The notes: generated by a model not told the origin, from the sequence alone. A stretch of DNA of 64,000 nucleotides from Luteitalea sp. (GCA_009377495.1 WHTZ01000033.1:1-64000), one strand, 5' to 3'. Numbered from the stretch's first letter, positions 9,072 through 19,316 are shown. Numbers and translations: made by a program.

Positions 9072-10148
9072 ATGACCGAAGAACGCTTTCGCAAGACCTT
9101 CCTCCTACTGCTCGTCGTCGCGATCTCCGTGGCATTTCTCGCGCTCATTCAGACCTTTCTGCTGACGATCCTCCTGGCAGGCATCTTCGCCGGCGTCGCC
9201 CACCCGATCTACCTGCGCTTGCAGCGCCTCATGCGCGGCAGCCGCGTGCTGGCTTCGCTCACCACGCTGATCCTCCTGCTCGCGCTGGTGATTGTGCCGC
9301 TGCTTGGGCTCCTGGGCGCGGTTGCCAACGAAGCGCTTCAGATCAGCGAGAACGTCCGACCCTGGATCGAACGGACGCTCGCGGAGCCGAGCGGGCTCGA
9401 GGAGTACCTGGCGCAGATCCCGTTCATCGAGGAAATCGAGCCCTTTCGGGCCGAGCTGCTGACGCGCGGCGGCGAGCTGGTCGGTAATCTGGGCGCGTTT
9501 CTCTTCAAGACCCTCTCCGCCACGACGCGCGGGACGGTCCTGTTCTTCTTCCATTTCTTCATCCTGCTCTACGCAATGTTCTTCTTCCTCATGGACGGGA
9601 AGCGGATGCTCCAGGCCTCGCTCGCCTACCTGCCACTGACCGAAGCAGACAAAGACCGGATGCTCGACCGGTTTACATCTGTGACACGCGCCACGTTGAA
9701 GGGCACTGTCCTCATCGGGGTGATCCAAGGGGCGCTGGCCGGACTGGCGTTTTGGGTGGTGGGCATCGAGGGCGCCATCTTGTGGACCACGCTGATGATT
9801 GTGCTGTCGGTTATCCCTGGCGTCGGCGGGGCTCTGGTCTGGGTACCCGCGGTCATCGTGCTCATCGTGCAAGGCGCTGTCGCGAAGGGGATCGTGCTGG
9901 CGCTCTTCTGCGGGTTGATCGTGGGGACGGTCGACAACGTGCTCCGCCCACGGCTCGTCGGCCGCGACACGAAGATGCACGATTTGCTCATCCTGTTCTC
10001 GACGCTTGGCGGCATCATCCTCGTCGGCGTGCCCGGGTTCATCGTCGGCCCGATTATCGCCGCGCTGTTCATCACTGTGTGGGAGATGTTCGGCGCCGCC
10101 TTCCGCGACCTGCTCCAAGAGGAGAGCGGGACCGCGTCAGGCGGGTGA
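9072..10148 (+). CDS. AI-2E family transporter (PerM/YdbI-like)
   Basis: A 358-residue polytopic membrane protein. Paired helices lie near the N-terminus (residues about 10-40 and 60-90), a cytoplasmic or periplasmic stretch spans 90-150, and a block of C-terminal helices spans about 155-350. The motif LSVIPGVGGALVWVPA and the final GVPGFIVGPIIAAL are characteristic of this exporter family. Members include AI-2 exporters and Na+/H+ antiporter-like proteins, so the substrate is not fixed. It starts at ATG 9072. Confidence 0.9.
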   Translation: MTEERFRKTFLLLLVVAISVAFLALIQTFLLTILLAGIFAGVAHPIYLRLQRLMRGSRVLASLTTLILLLALVIVPLLGLLGAVANEALQISENVRPWIERTLAEPSGLEEYLAQIPFIEEIEPFRAELLTRGGELVGNLGAFLFKTLSATTRGTVLFFFHFFILLYAMFFFLMDGKRMLQASLAYLPLTEADKDRMLDRFTSVTRATLKGTVLIGVIQGALAGLAFWVVGIEGAILWTTLMIVLSVIPGVGGALVWVPAVIVLIVQGAVAKGIVLALFCGLIVGTVDNVLRPRLVGRDTKMHDLLILFSTLGGIILVGVPGFIVGPIIAALFITVWEMFGAAFRDLLQEESGTASGG

Positions 10149-10166
10149 TGCATCCTGCCGCGATCC

Positions 10167-10214
10167 TTGACATAGGCGCCCGTGTCTGCGACACTCCCAT
10201 CGATAGACGATGGG
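10167..10214 (+). promoter_or_regulatory. Promoter with downstream inverted repeat
   Basis: TTGACA (10167-10172) and GACACT (10190-10195) are spaced 17 bp and fit a housekeeping promoter. They are followed at once by a perfect inverted repeat, CCCATCG-ataga-CGATGGG (10196-10214). The site lies 45 bp ahead of the permease at 10259. The repeat would sit over the transcription start, so an operator is plausible; a 5'-UTR hairpin is the alternative. Confidence 0.5.
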
Positions 10215-10258
10215 TATAGAGAAGTCGACAAGGCGCAACCAGCGCAGATGAGGCTGCC

Positions 10259-12900
10259 GTGCGACGATTCATGCGCCGCGTGTGGTACACGCTCCGACAT
10301 CGTCAGCTCGAGGCTGATCTCGCGGAGGAGATGAACGTTCACCGCGAGATGAAGCAGCGAGAGATCGAGAAGGACGGCCTCGAGCCGACTGAAGCCGCCG
10401 TCGTCGCTCGACGTGCGCTCGGGCATGTCCTGTTGGCGCGGAACGAGGCCCGAGACGTCTGGATCGGGCCTTGGCTCCAAAGCATCTCGCAAGACCTCCG
10501 GTTCACCTGCCGTCTGCTCGTGAGGGATCGCTGGTTCACGCTCGCCACGGTGCTCGTTCTGGCGCTTGGTATCGGCATGAACAACACCGTGTTTACGATT
10601 ATGCACACGGTGTTGATTCGCAGTCTGCCATTCGAGCATCCCGACCGGATTGTGTCGCTCGAAACCCGCGAGGCGCGCCAACAGCCGATGCGCGGTCCGC
10701 AGGATTATGGTGAGTTGTCCCTTCCCGAGTACGAGGATTGGCGGGAGGGGGCGCGCGCCTTCGACGGCATCGCGGCGTACCACGATGTGACGATGAACCT
10801 CGGCGATGGCGAACACGCGCCGGAACGTTTTCGGGGGGCTTACATTTCCAGCAACGCGTTCAGCCTGATCGGCCAGCGGCCGGTCGTCGGACGAGACTTC
10901 GGGCCGGAGGACGACGGGCCGGGCGCGCCGGCCGTCGTTATCCTGGGGCACAGCGTCTGGACCCGTCGCTATGCAGCTGACCGGGCCGTGATCGGACGGA
11001 CCATCCGCGTCAACAGTGTGCCGTCGACGGTCATCGGTGTGATGTCGCCTGGATTTCGGTTCCCGCTTGCCGCCGACGTGTGGCAACCGCTTGCGCTGAT
11101 GCCCGGTCGCACGACACAGACGCGCGTCGCGCGCATCCTGAGCGCGTTTGGACGGCTCGCGGACGGCGTAAGCCCAGAGGCGGCACGGGCCGACCTCGCC
11201 CTCATTGCGACACGCCTGAGCCGTGACTATCCGGACACGAACGAGAACATCCAGCCAGCGGTCATGCCATATGACGAGCGGCATATTGCGCCGCAGGTGA
11301 AGCTTGTCTTCGTGGCGCTCATGGGTGCCGTTGGCTTCGTCTTGCTCATCGCCTGCGCCAATGTGGCCAACCTGCTGCTCGCGCGCTCGGCGACGCGGGC
11401 TCGCGAGATGGCGATCCGTGTCTCGCTTGGGGCGACGCGTTGGCGGACTGTCCGGCAGTTACTCGTCGAAAGCGTTGTGCTCGCGTTGCTGGCGGGTCTC
11501 ATTGGCTTTGGACTCTCGGTACTCGGTCTTCGACTCTTCAACATCGCCCTTCCGCAAACCGACAAGCCGTACTGGCTCGAGTTCACGATGGACGGTTCGG
11601 TGTTTGCATTTCTGGCCGTCGTCTGCCTCGGGACCAGTGTCCTCTTTGGACTGGCACCCGCGCTTCACGTTGCCCGCACCAATGTGAACGAGGTCCTGAA
11701 AGAAGGAGGAAGGGGCGGTAGCGGCGGCCTCCGTGCACGCCGATGGACGAGCACGCTCATCATCGGCGAGCTCGCCTTGACATTGGTTCTGCTGTCCGGG
11801 GCCGGCTTCATGATGCACAGCTTCCTCGATCTCTACCGCGCGGATCTCGGTATCGACACGTCGCGTCTGGCGATGATGAGCTTGGACTTGCCGGACCAGA
11901 AGTACGGGACGCCCGAACAGCGGGCCGCTTTCTATCAGCGACTCGACGAGCGCCTCGGGGCGGTTCAGGCGATCGCCTCGCGACCATGGCGAACGCCATT
12001 CCCGGCGGAGGCGGAGCCGTCCGCCAACTCACGATCGACGGACGTCCGCCGGTCACCGGCGAGCGGCCGCCGAACGTGTCGGTTGTCACCATCGGTTCCC
12101 GCTATTTCGACACGCTCGGCCTACGAGTGGTCCGTGGGCGACCGTTCACGCTGACCGACGGTACCACGGGGCAGGAGAGTGCAATCGTCAACGGTCGCTT
12201 CGCGGCGACGTACTTTCCAAACGGGGATCCCGTCGGGCATCGCATTCGTCTCACGCGGTTAGACGGGCGCGAGCCGTCCTGGCTCACCATCGTCGGCGTT
12301 TCCCCGACGGTCCCGCAGCGTGATCTGGAGCAGCCCGAGCCCGTCGTGTATGTGCCCCATTGGACGGAGCCAGCTTCCTCCGTGACGCTGATTGTTCGTG
12401 TCGAGACCGAGCTGGGGACAATCGCACCACTGTTTCGTGAAGTGGTCCGCGCCCTGGACGGTGACCTTCCGCTGTTCGATATCCAGATGATGGATGAGTG
12501 GTTGGCGTTCTTGCGCTGGCCCCAGCGGCTGTTCGGGACGATGTTCACGATCTTCGCGTGCGTGGCGTTGGCGTTGTCGGCGGTTGGCCTTTACGCGATC
12601 ACCGCCTATTCGGTGACCCAACGGACGCAGGAAATCGGCGTCCGGATGGCGCTCGGCGCGCAAGCTCGACAGGTGAACTGGCTCGTCTTGCGGCGAGCGA
12701 TAGCGCACCTTGGCATCGGTCTGACCCTCGGACTGCCCGGCGCGATCGCTGTCGGCCGGCTGTTGCCGTTCGCTTCGCGCGATCCGATCACGCTCGCGTC
12801 AGTTGTTGCCTTGCTCCTGCTCGTGTCACTCGTCGCCTGCATGCGGCCGGCGCGGCGCGCGACGCGTCTGGACCCCGTACAAGCGCTGCGGCACGAGTAG
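10259..12900 (+). pseudogene. ADOP-family permease 3 with prefix domain, frameshifted
   Basis: The N-terminal part (10259 to about 11975) has the cytoplasmic prefix domain common in this family (RRVWYTLRHRQLEADLAEEM), then the first helix, periplasmic core and FtsX block (about 355-480). The C-terminal half continues in the frame one base earlier (from about 11980 to the stop at 12900). The join falls around gcgatcgcctcgcgacc at 11969-11985. There the first frame degenerates into SRPWRTPFPAEAE while the other frame gives the expected ATMANAIPGGGG. A single-base loss explains this. It is a true disruption or an assembly error. The start may be GTG 10259 or ATG 10271. Confidence 0.82.
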
Positions 12901-12935
12901 AGCCGTCGAAGAGCTCCGGGTCGGGACGGCGTTGA

Positions 12936-15395
12936 CTATTCAGCGCGAAGCGCGACCGCGGGATCCACGGCGGCCGCGCGGCGGGCGGGCACGAAACCAG
13001 CCACGAGCGCGATGCCGATGAGGAGCAGTGCGGCACCAATCAGGCTTCCGACATCGGTGGGCGATAGGCCGAACAGGAGACTCTGCACACCTCGCAGTGC
13101 GACAACCGCAGCACCGAGACCGACGAGCGTACCGAGCGCTCCAAGCACCACGCTCTCGCGGAGCGTCCTCCAGAGCAGCGTGCGAGGCCGGGCGCCGAGC
13201 GCCATGCGGATGCCAATCTCCGGCACGCGTCGAGCGATGACGTACGCGAGCAGACCGTAGAGGCCAACCGCCGCGAGCGTCAGCGCGACAACAGCGAAGA
13301 AGCCGCAAAGCGTTGCGAGCAGTCGCTCGCTGAGCAGATGGCGATTGATCTGGTCAGCGAGCGTCCGAATCGCGAGTACGGGCGCATCGGGCCGCCGGCG
13401 TTGGATTTCCTGCCGCACCATCGCAATCCAGCTCGACGGATTGCCAGCCGTTCGGAGCGCGAAGTCGAAATAGGGCGGCACGTCACGAGACTGAAATTGG
13501 GGGATGTAGACGAGGCGCGTCCCAGGCGTCCGCAGGCTTCGGTCCCTGACGTCGCCCGCGACGCCGACGATCTCGAAGGACTGCACCGACTCGGGTGTCA
13601 GAAGATCGAACTGCCGGCCGAGCGCGCTCGCCCGGCCGAAGTAGTGCCGCGCAAAGCGCTCGCTTACCACCGCGACCCTCGGTCGGCTTGCGTCGTCGCG
13701 CGCGTCGATGGGCCGTCCGCGCAGCACCGGAATCTTCAATGTGTCGAAGTAATCTGGTCCGACCGCATTGACCTCCGTCGCGATGTCGCCTTCGCCTCGG
13801 GGCGTGACGCCGTGGACAGAGATTCGCCGCGTGCTGTGGTTGTCGTTCAGCGGTGTCGAGGTCGCAATCGTGGCATGCAGGACGCCGGGAAGCCTTCGGA
13901 GATACACGAGCATCTCCCGCTGGAAGAGCCGCAGCTTCTCGCCCTCGTAGGCGGTCCCGGGCGCGTCGATCGTCACGATGAGCACGCGTCCCCGCGCGAA
14001 GCCGGCATCGAAGCGACTGAGGTTCATCAGACTGCGGATGAAGAGCAGCGCGGCCGCGACCAGCAGGAGCGAGAGGGCGAACTGCGCGATGACGAGGCCG
14101 CGCCCAAGCCCAGTTCGCAGCGGACCAAGTTGGCGGCTGCCGACGCTCAGAGTAGGGAGCAGCTTCGTCCGCGTGGCGCGATACGCGGGCACCAGACCGA
14201 AGAGGAACGTGGTCATCGTCGTTGCGGCCAGCGCGAAGCCGAGCACACGGAGGTCGGGCACAGCCGATAACGTCGTTGGCCCCCGGTCTTCCATGAGGAA
14301 CCCGAGAAGGAGGTTGCTTCCCCAGAACGCGAAGAGCACCCCAAGTACCGCGCCGAGCGCGGCCAGGAGCGCGCTCTCTGTGAGCAACTGCCGGAGGATC
14401 CGGCTGCGGCTGGCGCCGAGGCTCAGGCGGATGCCGAGCTCACGCTGTCGCGTGGCGTTACGAGCGACGAGCAGTCCGGCGAGGTTGACGCAGGCGATGA
14501 GTAGCAGGATGCCTACTGCACCCATGAGCAAACGGAGCGGCTCCAGAAACTCCCTGCGCAGCGCGCCGAGACCATTGGCGACCGATGGCAGCTCCGCCCG
14601 CTGGAGATACTGGCGACGGAGCTGCTCGGACGAGACGTGCGCGGCCACGAAGCGCTTCCGCACGACGTCGAGCTCTGCCCGCACTCGGTCGACCCCGAGG
14701 CCAGGCTTCAACCGCGCGACGATCGGCATCGAAAACCAGGCATCCGGGTCGGCGTATCGCGTGGCGATGAGTGGCACGGTGACATCGATCGTCGTCCCGA
14801 CCTGCAGGCCGAAGAACTCGGGCGGCGTGACGCCAACGATCGTGTACGGGTCGCGGTCGACGATGATGGTCTGGCCGAGGACGTCGGGATCGCCACCGAA
14901 GCGGCGCTGCCAATAGGCATGGCTAATCACGGCGACAGGATTGATGCCCCCCTCGCGCTGATCTTCGGGCAGCAGCGTGCGTCCAAGGATGGCGTTGACG
15001 CCGAGCGCCCTGTAGTAGCTGCCGGTCACGAACTGGCCCGAGATTGGTTCCAGTCGGCCGCCGACCTCGACCTTGAATAGATTCTGACGGATGGCGAACA
15101 CGGCCGAGAACAGGTCCGTGCGCGCGGCGATCTCGCGGAACCAGGGGTAATTCGCGCCGTCGAACCTGCCGTCCTCTCCCGCCTGCGCGATCTGCACCAG
15201 CCGCCTCGGGTCGGAGACGGGTAGCGGCTTCAGCACCATCAGGTTGATCAGGCTGAAGATCGCGGTGTTGGCACCAATGCCGAGCGCCAGCGATAGAGAC
15301 GCGGCAAGCGCGAAGCCGGGTGAGCGACCGAGCGTTCGCAGGCCGTATCGAACGTCGGCCAGGTCACCGAGTAGACGTTCCTTGGTTTGACCCAC
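12936..15395 (-). CDS. ADOP-family FtsX/MacB-like permease 4
   Basis: An 819-residue intact permease. It has a short cytoplasmic lead (KERLLGDLADVRYGLRTLGR), first helix LGIGANTAIFSLINLMVLKPL, a periplasmic core with the PYTIVGVTPPEFFG motif, an FtsX block about 290-420, a second core, and a C-terminal block ending in PARRAAAVDPAVALRAE. It is convergent with permease 3, with only 35 bp between the stops, so the two are not co-transcribed. Having four such permeases within 15 kb suggests local expansion, yet they differ enough in sequence that recent duplication is unlikely. Confidence 0.9.
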   Translation of the reverse strand: MGQTKERLLGDLADVRYGLRTLGRSPGFALAASLSLALGIGANTAIFSLINLMVLKPLPVSDPRRLVQIAQAGEDGRFDGANYPWFREIAARTDLFSAVFAIRQNLFKVEVGGRLEPISGQFVTGSYYRALGVNAILGRTLLPEDQREGGINPVAVISHAYWQRRFGGDPDVLGQTIIVDRDPYTIVGVTPPEFFGLQVGTTIDVTVPLIATRYADPDAWFSMPIVARLKPGLGVDRVRAELDVVRKRFVAAHVSSEQLRRQYLQRAELPSVANGLGALRREFLEPLRLLMGAVGILLLIACVNLAGLLVARNATRQRELGIRLSLGASRSRILRQLLTESALLAALGAVLGVLFAFWGSNLLLGFLMEDRGPTTLSAVPDLRVLGFALAATTMTTFLFGLVPAYRATRTKLLPTLSVGSRQLGPLRTGLGRGLVIAQFALSLLLVAAALLFIRSLMNLSRFDAGFARGRVLIVTIDAPGTAYEGEKLRLFQREMLVYLRRLPGVLHATIATSTPLNDNHSTRRISVHGVTPRGEGDIATEVNAVGPDYFDTLKIPVLRGRPIDARDDASRPRVAVVSERFARHYFGRASALGRQFDLLTPESVQSFEIVGVAGDVRDRSLRTPGTRLVYIPQFQSRDVPPYFDFALRTAGNPSSWIAMVRQEIQRRRPDAPVLAIRTLADQINRHLLSERLLATLCGFFAVVALTLAAVGLYGLLAYVIARRVPEIGIRMALGARPRTLLWRTLRESVVLGALGTLVGLGAAVVALRGVQSLLFGLSPTDVGSLIGAALLLIGIALVAGFVPARRAAAVDPAVALRAE

Positions 15396-15479
15396 GACAT
15401 GTCTCCGAGAGATTGGCTACGTGATCGAGTGATCGAGTCTACGCGATCGAGTCCCGACACGCCGCACGGGGTCCACTAT

Positions 15480-15508
15480 TTGACAAGCTCATCCGGCAGT
15501 GCCAGAAT
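15480..15508 (+). promoter_or_regulatory. Predicted sigma-70 type promoter
   Basis: TTGACA (15480-15485) with CAGAAT (15503-15508) at 17-bp spacing. It lies about 90 bp ahead of the small gene at 15601 and is the only good promoter match in the gap between permease 4 and that gene. Confidence 0.4.
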
Positions 15509-15600
15509 TGGATATTCCTCCCACAAAGCAGGCTCTGACGCCGTAATTGAGGACGGTCTGCACCCCCGCACAGAACCCCACCAGCAACGAGCCAGCGGCC

Positions 15601-15864
15601 ATGCGAGACCAACAGCAATTCGGCGAGAACTGGACGGTTCACCAGCTTCACACGCTGGCGTCCGAGAAGGGTGTCCGCGTCGAGGCCACCGACTGGTCGG
15701 ATGCGCGCGACCTGACCAGGCTCTTGATTGCGACGCTGAACGGCCGGCGGCTCATGGAGACGTTCACGCTCGGAGAGCTTGAAGATCTCCCCAGCCATCA
15801 GGAGACTCAGGCGGACATCCGGAAGCGTTTACAGGTGTTGATCGCCCAAGCACTGACGCCCTGA
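15601..15864 (+). CDS. Hypothetical small protein
   Basis: An 87-residue soluble protein (MRDQQQFGENW...) that I do not recognise. It is predicted mainly helical, with an ETFTLGELEDLPSHQETQAD stretch and a helical tail ending in VLIAQALTP. There is no signal peptide or membrane segment. The frame is open back to a TTG at 15547, but the composition before ATG 15601 is not protein-like. It is convergent with the kinase operon at 16099, leaving only 10 bp between stops. Confidence 0.5.
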   Translation: MRDQQQFGENWTVHQLHTLASEKGVRVEATDWSDARDLTRLLIATLNGRRLMETFTLGELEDLPSHQETQADIRKRLQVLIAQALTP

Positions 15865-15874
15865 AGGCCCGCGC

Positions 15875-16099
15875 CTATGGGAACTCGTAGCACTTCGCCC
15901 GGAGGAGCTTCGCGTAGCCACGCAGCTCCGTACGGGTGGTTCGAATCCTTAGACGGTCGATCTTGTTCTTATGCTTGGGGAGGAGCGCGTCTAGAGCGGT
16001 GGCTGCCTGTTCCAGTGCGTACGCCGTTTCTTCGAACGATACTTTCGGAGCGGCTTCCGCGTTCGATGCCCTCGATGTCCTCTTACGGCTCTTGGTCAT
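15875..16099 (-). CDS. Small basic protein translationally coupled to a Ser/Thr kinase
   Basis: A 74-residue protein (MTKSRKRTSRASN...) with a Lys/Arg-rich N-terminus, a helical middle (FEETAYALEQAATALDALLP) and a basic C-terminus. Its ATG overlaps the TGA of the upstream kinase (ATGA), and a perfect AGGAGGT lies just ahead within the kinase end, so the two are translationally coupled. The basic, Ser/Thr-rich start resembles the small proteins that follow two other kinases in this window (29132 and 32098), though overall similarity is low. It could be a kinase substrate or accessory. The function is unknown. Confidence 0.68.
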   Translation of the reverse strand: MTKSRKRTSRASNAEAAPKVSFEETAYALEQAATALDALLPKHKNKIDRLRIRTTRTELRGYAKLLRAKCYEFP

Positions 16100-18648
16100 A
16101 GGACCTCCTGACTGATTGTCGTGTCGTTTGATCGGGCGCTTCGGCCTGCATCCGCGCGCGCGATGATCTCGTCGAATTCGACGCTCGAGCGTAGCGCCGC
16201 GAGTCGAGGGTCCACGCCCGGATACAACGCGGGCGCGCCGCCCTCCAGCGCCAGCCTGAGATAGGAGAGGGCCTGCTCCTTCTGACCCAGCGCGGTATGG
16301 GCGATCGCGAGAAAGTACGCAGCGTCTGGTTTCGGTGATGTCCCCGCGATGCTGCGGAGTCGCTGCATGTGCCTGCGTGCTCGGCTCAGATCGCCGGCCA
16401 CCGCATAGAGCTGGACCATTTGGGCCTCGAACGCGGTAGGCCGCAATGTGCCCGCTCGCTTGGCTTCTTCGCAGTGATACACGCCTTGCGGCACGCGGCC
16501 GAGCGCAGAGAAGACACGGCATAGGCCTGTCTGCGGGTGGGTGTGGCTTGGGTCGATGCGCACGGCGCTTTGAAGCTGTGCGATGGCCTCCTCGTGCTCG
16601 CCGCGATAGTGGTGCATCATGCCCGTATAGCCGAGGATGGCCGCGTTGTACGGATCCAACACGCGTGCCTCCGTGACCTGGGCGAGCGCGTCATCCAACT
16701 TGCCGCGGCCTGCGAGGAAGAGCGCGTACTGAGTGCGTGCGGACTCCAAGCTTGGACTCAACGACAACGCCGTTTGGAACGCCTGATCAGCAGCGTCCCA
16801 TTGATGCTCGAGAGCATAGACGTTGCCGAGCGCGGCGTACGCCTCGGCACACGCCTCGTCATGTTCCAGCGCCCGCGCAATGTAGTGACGCGCCATGCCT
16901 TCTGGATTGTCGACCGGCTGCAAGGCGCCGCTCTGATACAGCTGAAGGATCGTCCGCGCGGTCATCGCGTGAGCCAGCGCGAAGGTCGGCTCGAATCGCC
17001 CCGCCGCGCGGAACTCCGAGAGCGCCGCTTCGAGATTCTGCACACCGTACCGATGAAGGAGGGAAACACCCTCGAGGTAATGCATCCGCGCCTCTTGTGC
17101 CACGGCGGCGATCCGGCTGCGCTGGGAAACGCTACGCTGCTCGAGCTCCCACTGCAGCGTCGTGGCGATATGCTGTGTGATTACGTCTACAAGGCGGTTG
17201 ACGTCACCGCCTGCGGACGACACCGTCGCCGCGGAGGGCCGCCCTGCCAGACCCGCACGGAGCACGCGGATCTCTCCACGCAGCCCCTCAGCAGTAGGTT
17301 CCACACTGATCTCAGCGGCGGCGTCTGTCGCAAGTGTGGTCATGATCGCGAGTGTGCTCTGTTGCGGTGTGTTCAGCACCTCCACGGCCTGCGAGCTGCT
17401 AACCCGCCAACTGGAAGAAGCGGCCAGTCGTCGTCGCACATCTTCGACGACTGCGCGCGTCACCGAGTCGGCTTCGGGGACGCCTGTGAGCACGGGCCGC
17501 ACCGCGAGGAGCGGAACATGGGGCGTGACGGCCACATGGGCGGCCGTGTCCGTGCGGTTCGGCAAGTACCACACCGCTCCGACCCCGCCCGCGATCAAGG
17601 CGCTGCTCAGAAGTGCAGCGACAATGACCCGACGCCCATCCTGGACCTGGCGCTTCGGCTGTTCGATTCCGGCCGCCTGCGACAACGCCGCCTGCATGGC
17701 ACCCGCGGTTGGGTGGCGGTCGCGCGGATCTGGGCTGAGCGCGCGCTCGACGAGGCGAACGAAGGCGTCGGGGAGATCGGCGCGGGCGTCATGCAAGAAC
17801 GTGCGGCGACCCTCGGTGTGCGCCAGGTACAGATCCGCGATGGAGCTGGCCTTCACCGGGAACGAGCCCGTCACGAGATGGAAAAGCAGCACGCCGACAC
17901 TGTAAAGATCGCTGTGCACGGATGGCGGCGCGCCGGCCAGCACTTCGGGCGCCACGTAGATTGGTGTCCCGACAAGACGGGACTGCCGAGAAGCGGCAAA
18001 GGCCTCCTGCAACGCCGCCGTGCCAAAATCCATCAGGACGATGCGGCCGCCTTCCTCGCGCATCACGTTTTGGGCCTTGATGTCGCGGTGCAGCAGACCG
18101 CCGCGGTGGACCGCCGCGAGCGCTCGGCAGAGATCCTGGGCGATGAAGAGTGCCTCCTGAGGGCCGCACAGCCCCTCGCGCTGCAGGCGAGCCTCGAGCG
18201 TGCCGCCCTTGACAAGCTCCATCCAGAGCCCGGCCTGGCCGTCGTGCACGTCCGTACCGTAGACGGCGACGATATTGGGATGGCGCACACGCGCGAGGAG
18301 ACGCCCCTCACTGAGCACCCGTTGGGTGTGCTTTGCCTCCGTTTCTGGACGGCGACCGAACAACTTCAGCGCGACGTGACGATCCAGCTGCGGGTCGTAT
18401 GCGTGATAGACCTCGCCGAAGCTGCCCTGACCAAGGGGTTCAATCAGGCGGAGATGACCCCAATTTCGCGCAGGACGTTTGAGATCGCGTCCTCCAGCGA
18501 GCGCTATCGTGCCAGCCGGCGAGTCACGCGGGCCATCGGCGTCACCTTCGCTGGCGTGGCCCCTCGTGTCGAACGCCGAAGGCTCGGTCCGCGTGCGCGA
18601 CGTGAGCGCTCGGTACCGCTGGGCGACTTGGCTTACGGCTCGCAACAC
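16096..18648 (-). CDS. Receptor-like Ser/Thr protein kinase with TPR domain (kinase E)
   Basis: About 850 residues. The cytoplasmic kinase domain spans about 64-330: glycine loop GQGSFGEVY, lysine in HVALKLF, catalytic HRDIKAQN, DFG in MDFGTAA, and APEVLAG. All catalytic residues are present, so it should be active. A single transmembrane helix lies near 339-361. A TolB-N/FlgO-like extracytoplasmic region follows, then about five TPR units from 510 to the end. Unlike the four kinases at 26-38 kb it lacks the N-terminal DTAxSLADG module. The GTG at 18648 overlaps the upstream gene by 16 bp; starts further downstream are possible. The small basic gene follows with an ATGA overlap. Confidence 0.9.
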   Translation of the reverse strand: MLRAVSQVAQRYRALTSRTRTEPSAFDTRGHASEGDADGPRDSPAGTIALAGGRDLKRPARNWGHLRLIEPLGQGSFGEVYHAYDPQLDRHVALKLFGRRPETEAKHTQRVLSEGRLLARVRHPNIVAVYGTDVHDGQAGLWMELVKGGTLEARLQREGLCGPQEALFIAQDLCRALAAVHRGGLLHRDIKAQNVMREEGGRIVLMDFGTAALQEAFAASRQSRLVGTPIYVAPEVLAGAPPSVHSDLYSVGVLLFHLVTGSFPVKASSIADLYLAHTEGRRTFLHDARADLPDAFVRLVERALSPDPRDRHPTAGAMQAALSQAAGIEQPKRQVQDGRRVIVAALLSSALIAGGVGAVWYLPNRTDTAAHVAVTPHVPLLAVRPVLTGVPEADSVTRAVVEDVRRRLAASSSWRVSSSQAVEVLNTPQQSTLAIMTTLATDAAAEISVEPTAEGLRGEIRVLRAGLAGRPSAATVSSAGGDVNRLVDVITQHIATTLQWELEQRSVSQRSRIAAVAQEARMHYLEGVSLLHRYGVQNLEAALSEFRAAGRFEPTFALAHAMTARTILQLYQSGALQPVDNPEGMARHYIARALEHDEACAEAYAALGNVYALEHQWDAADQAFQTALSLSPSLESARTQYALFLAGRGKLDDALAQVTEARVLDPYNAAILGYTGMMHHYRGEHEEAIAQLQSAVRIDPSHTHPQTGLCRVFSALGRVPQGVYHCEEAKRAGTLRPTAFEAQMVQLYAVAGDLSRARRHMQRLRSIAGTSPKPDAAYFLAIAHTALGQKEQALSYLRLALEGGAPALYPGVDPRLAALRSSVEFDEIIARADAGRSARSNDTTISQEVL

Positions 18649-19316
18649 AACTGTCCACCGTGGAGATCTGGAGAACCGGCGCGGGGAGGGAGCGCTATTT
18701 GCGTAAACGCACCGCGCGCCAGAGTCGAACAGGCCGTCGGCTGAGGGCCTGGTTTCTTCTGCGCGCGCTCCGCGTCACGCACTTGGCGGGCGGCTGATCG
18801 ACCAGCGGCTGCCGCACGATCTGTCTCGAAGGCCTGGCCAGAGTTCACGCGGGTGTTCCCACGTCGTGACGCGAGGTGATCGTGGTAGTCGACGCCTTCG
18901 AGCTGCTCGACGATATGCTCGAACTCGTGTGCGATCAGCTCGACCGGGTCGTGTCCTGGCTTGACTCTTACGAGGGCAAGCTGGACTCGCCCGTCAACGC
19001 GGTGGATGCGCGTGGCGGCTCGGGCCTCACCCAGGTGGAACAGGCCGTGATACGTGATGCCAACGACGACACCCGCTCGGACCACCTGGCTATAGCGGGC
19101 GCGAAACAGCTCCGAGCCAGCCAGCAGCCGACCAAGCGCTTCGCGAAGCTTGCCGCTGACGAATACCTGCCGACCCACCCCGCCTGCGACACAGACGAGC
19201 GGCGTCGTTGGTGGCGTGCCGCCGAGCACTTGTGCGTCGGCGCCGGTTAGGGGGAGTAGCGACGTTAGCATGCACAGGAATAACGTAATGAAGAGTACGA
19301 ATGGCGATTGACTCAT
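18633..19316 (-). CDS. Exported HExxH protein, first gene of kinase operon
   Basis: A 227-residue protein with a clear signal peptide (about residues 1-29, ending near TGADAQ). ELIAHEFEHIVEQLEGVD contains the zinc motif HExxH with a downstream acidic cluster. The rest is not a recognised peptidase family, and a third metal ligand could not be fixed. The start ATG 19316 is chosen because GGAGGT lies five bases ahead; a GTG six bases upstream would overlap that site. The stop overlaps the kinase start by 16 bp, which suggests one operon: exported putative protease, kinase with extracytoplasmic sensor, small basic protein. Confidence 0.7.
   Translation of the reverse strand: MSQSPFVLFITLFLCMLTSLLPLTGADAQVLGGTPPTTPLVCVAGGVGRQVFVSGKLREALGRLLAGSELFRARYSQVVRAGVVVGITYHGLFHLGEARAATRIHRVDGRVQLALVRVKPGHDPVELIAHEFEHIVEQLEGVDYHDHLASRRGNTRVNSGQAFETDRAAAAGRSAARQVRDAERAQKKPGPQPTACSTLARGAFTQIALPPRAGSPDLHGGQLCCEP

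Noticed and set aside
9626..11284. 552-residue open frame on the minus strand
   Set aside because: It crosses two conserved genes in antisense and has no recognisable domain.
16537..18744. 735-residue open frame on the plus strand
   Set aside because: It is antisense to kinase E, Arg/Cys/His-rich and without domain motifs. It is a shadow frame typical of GC-rich DNA.
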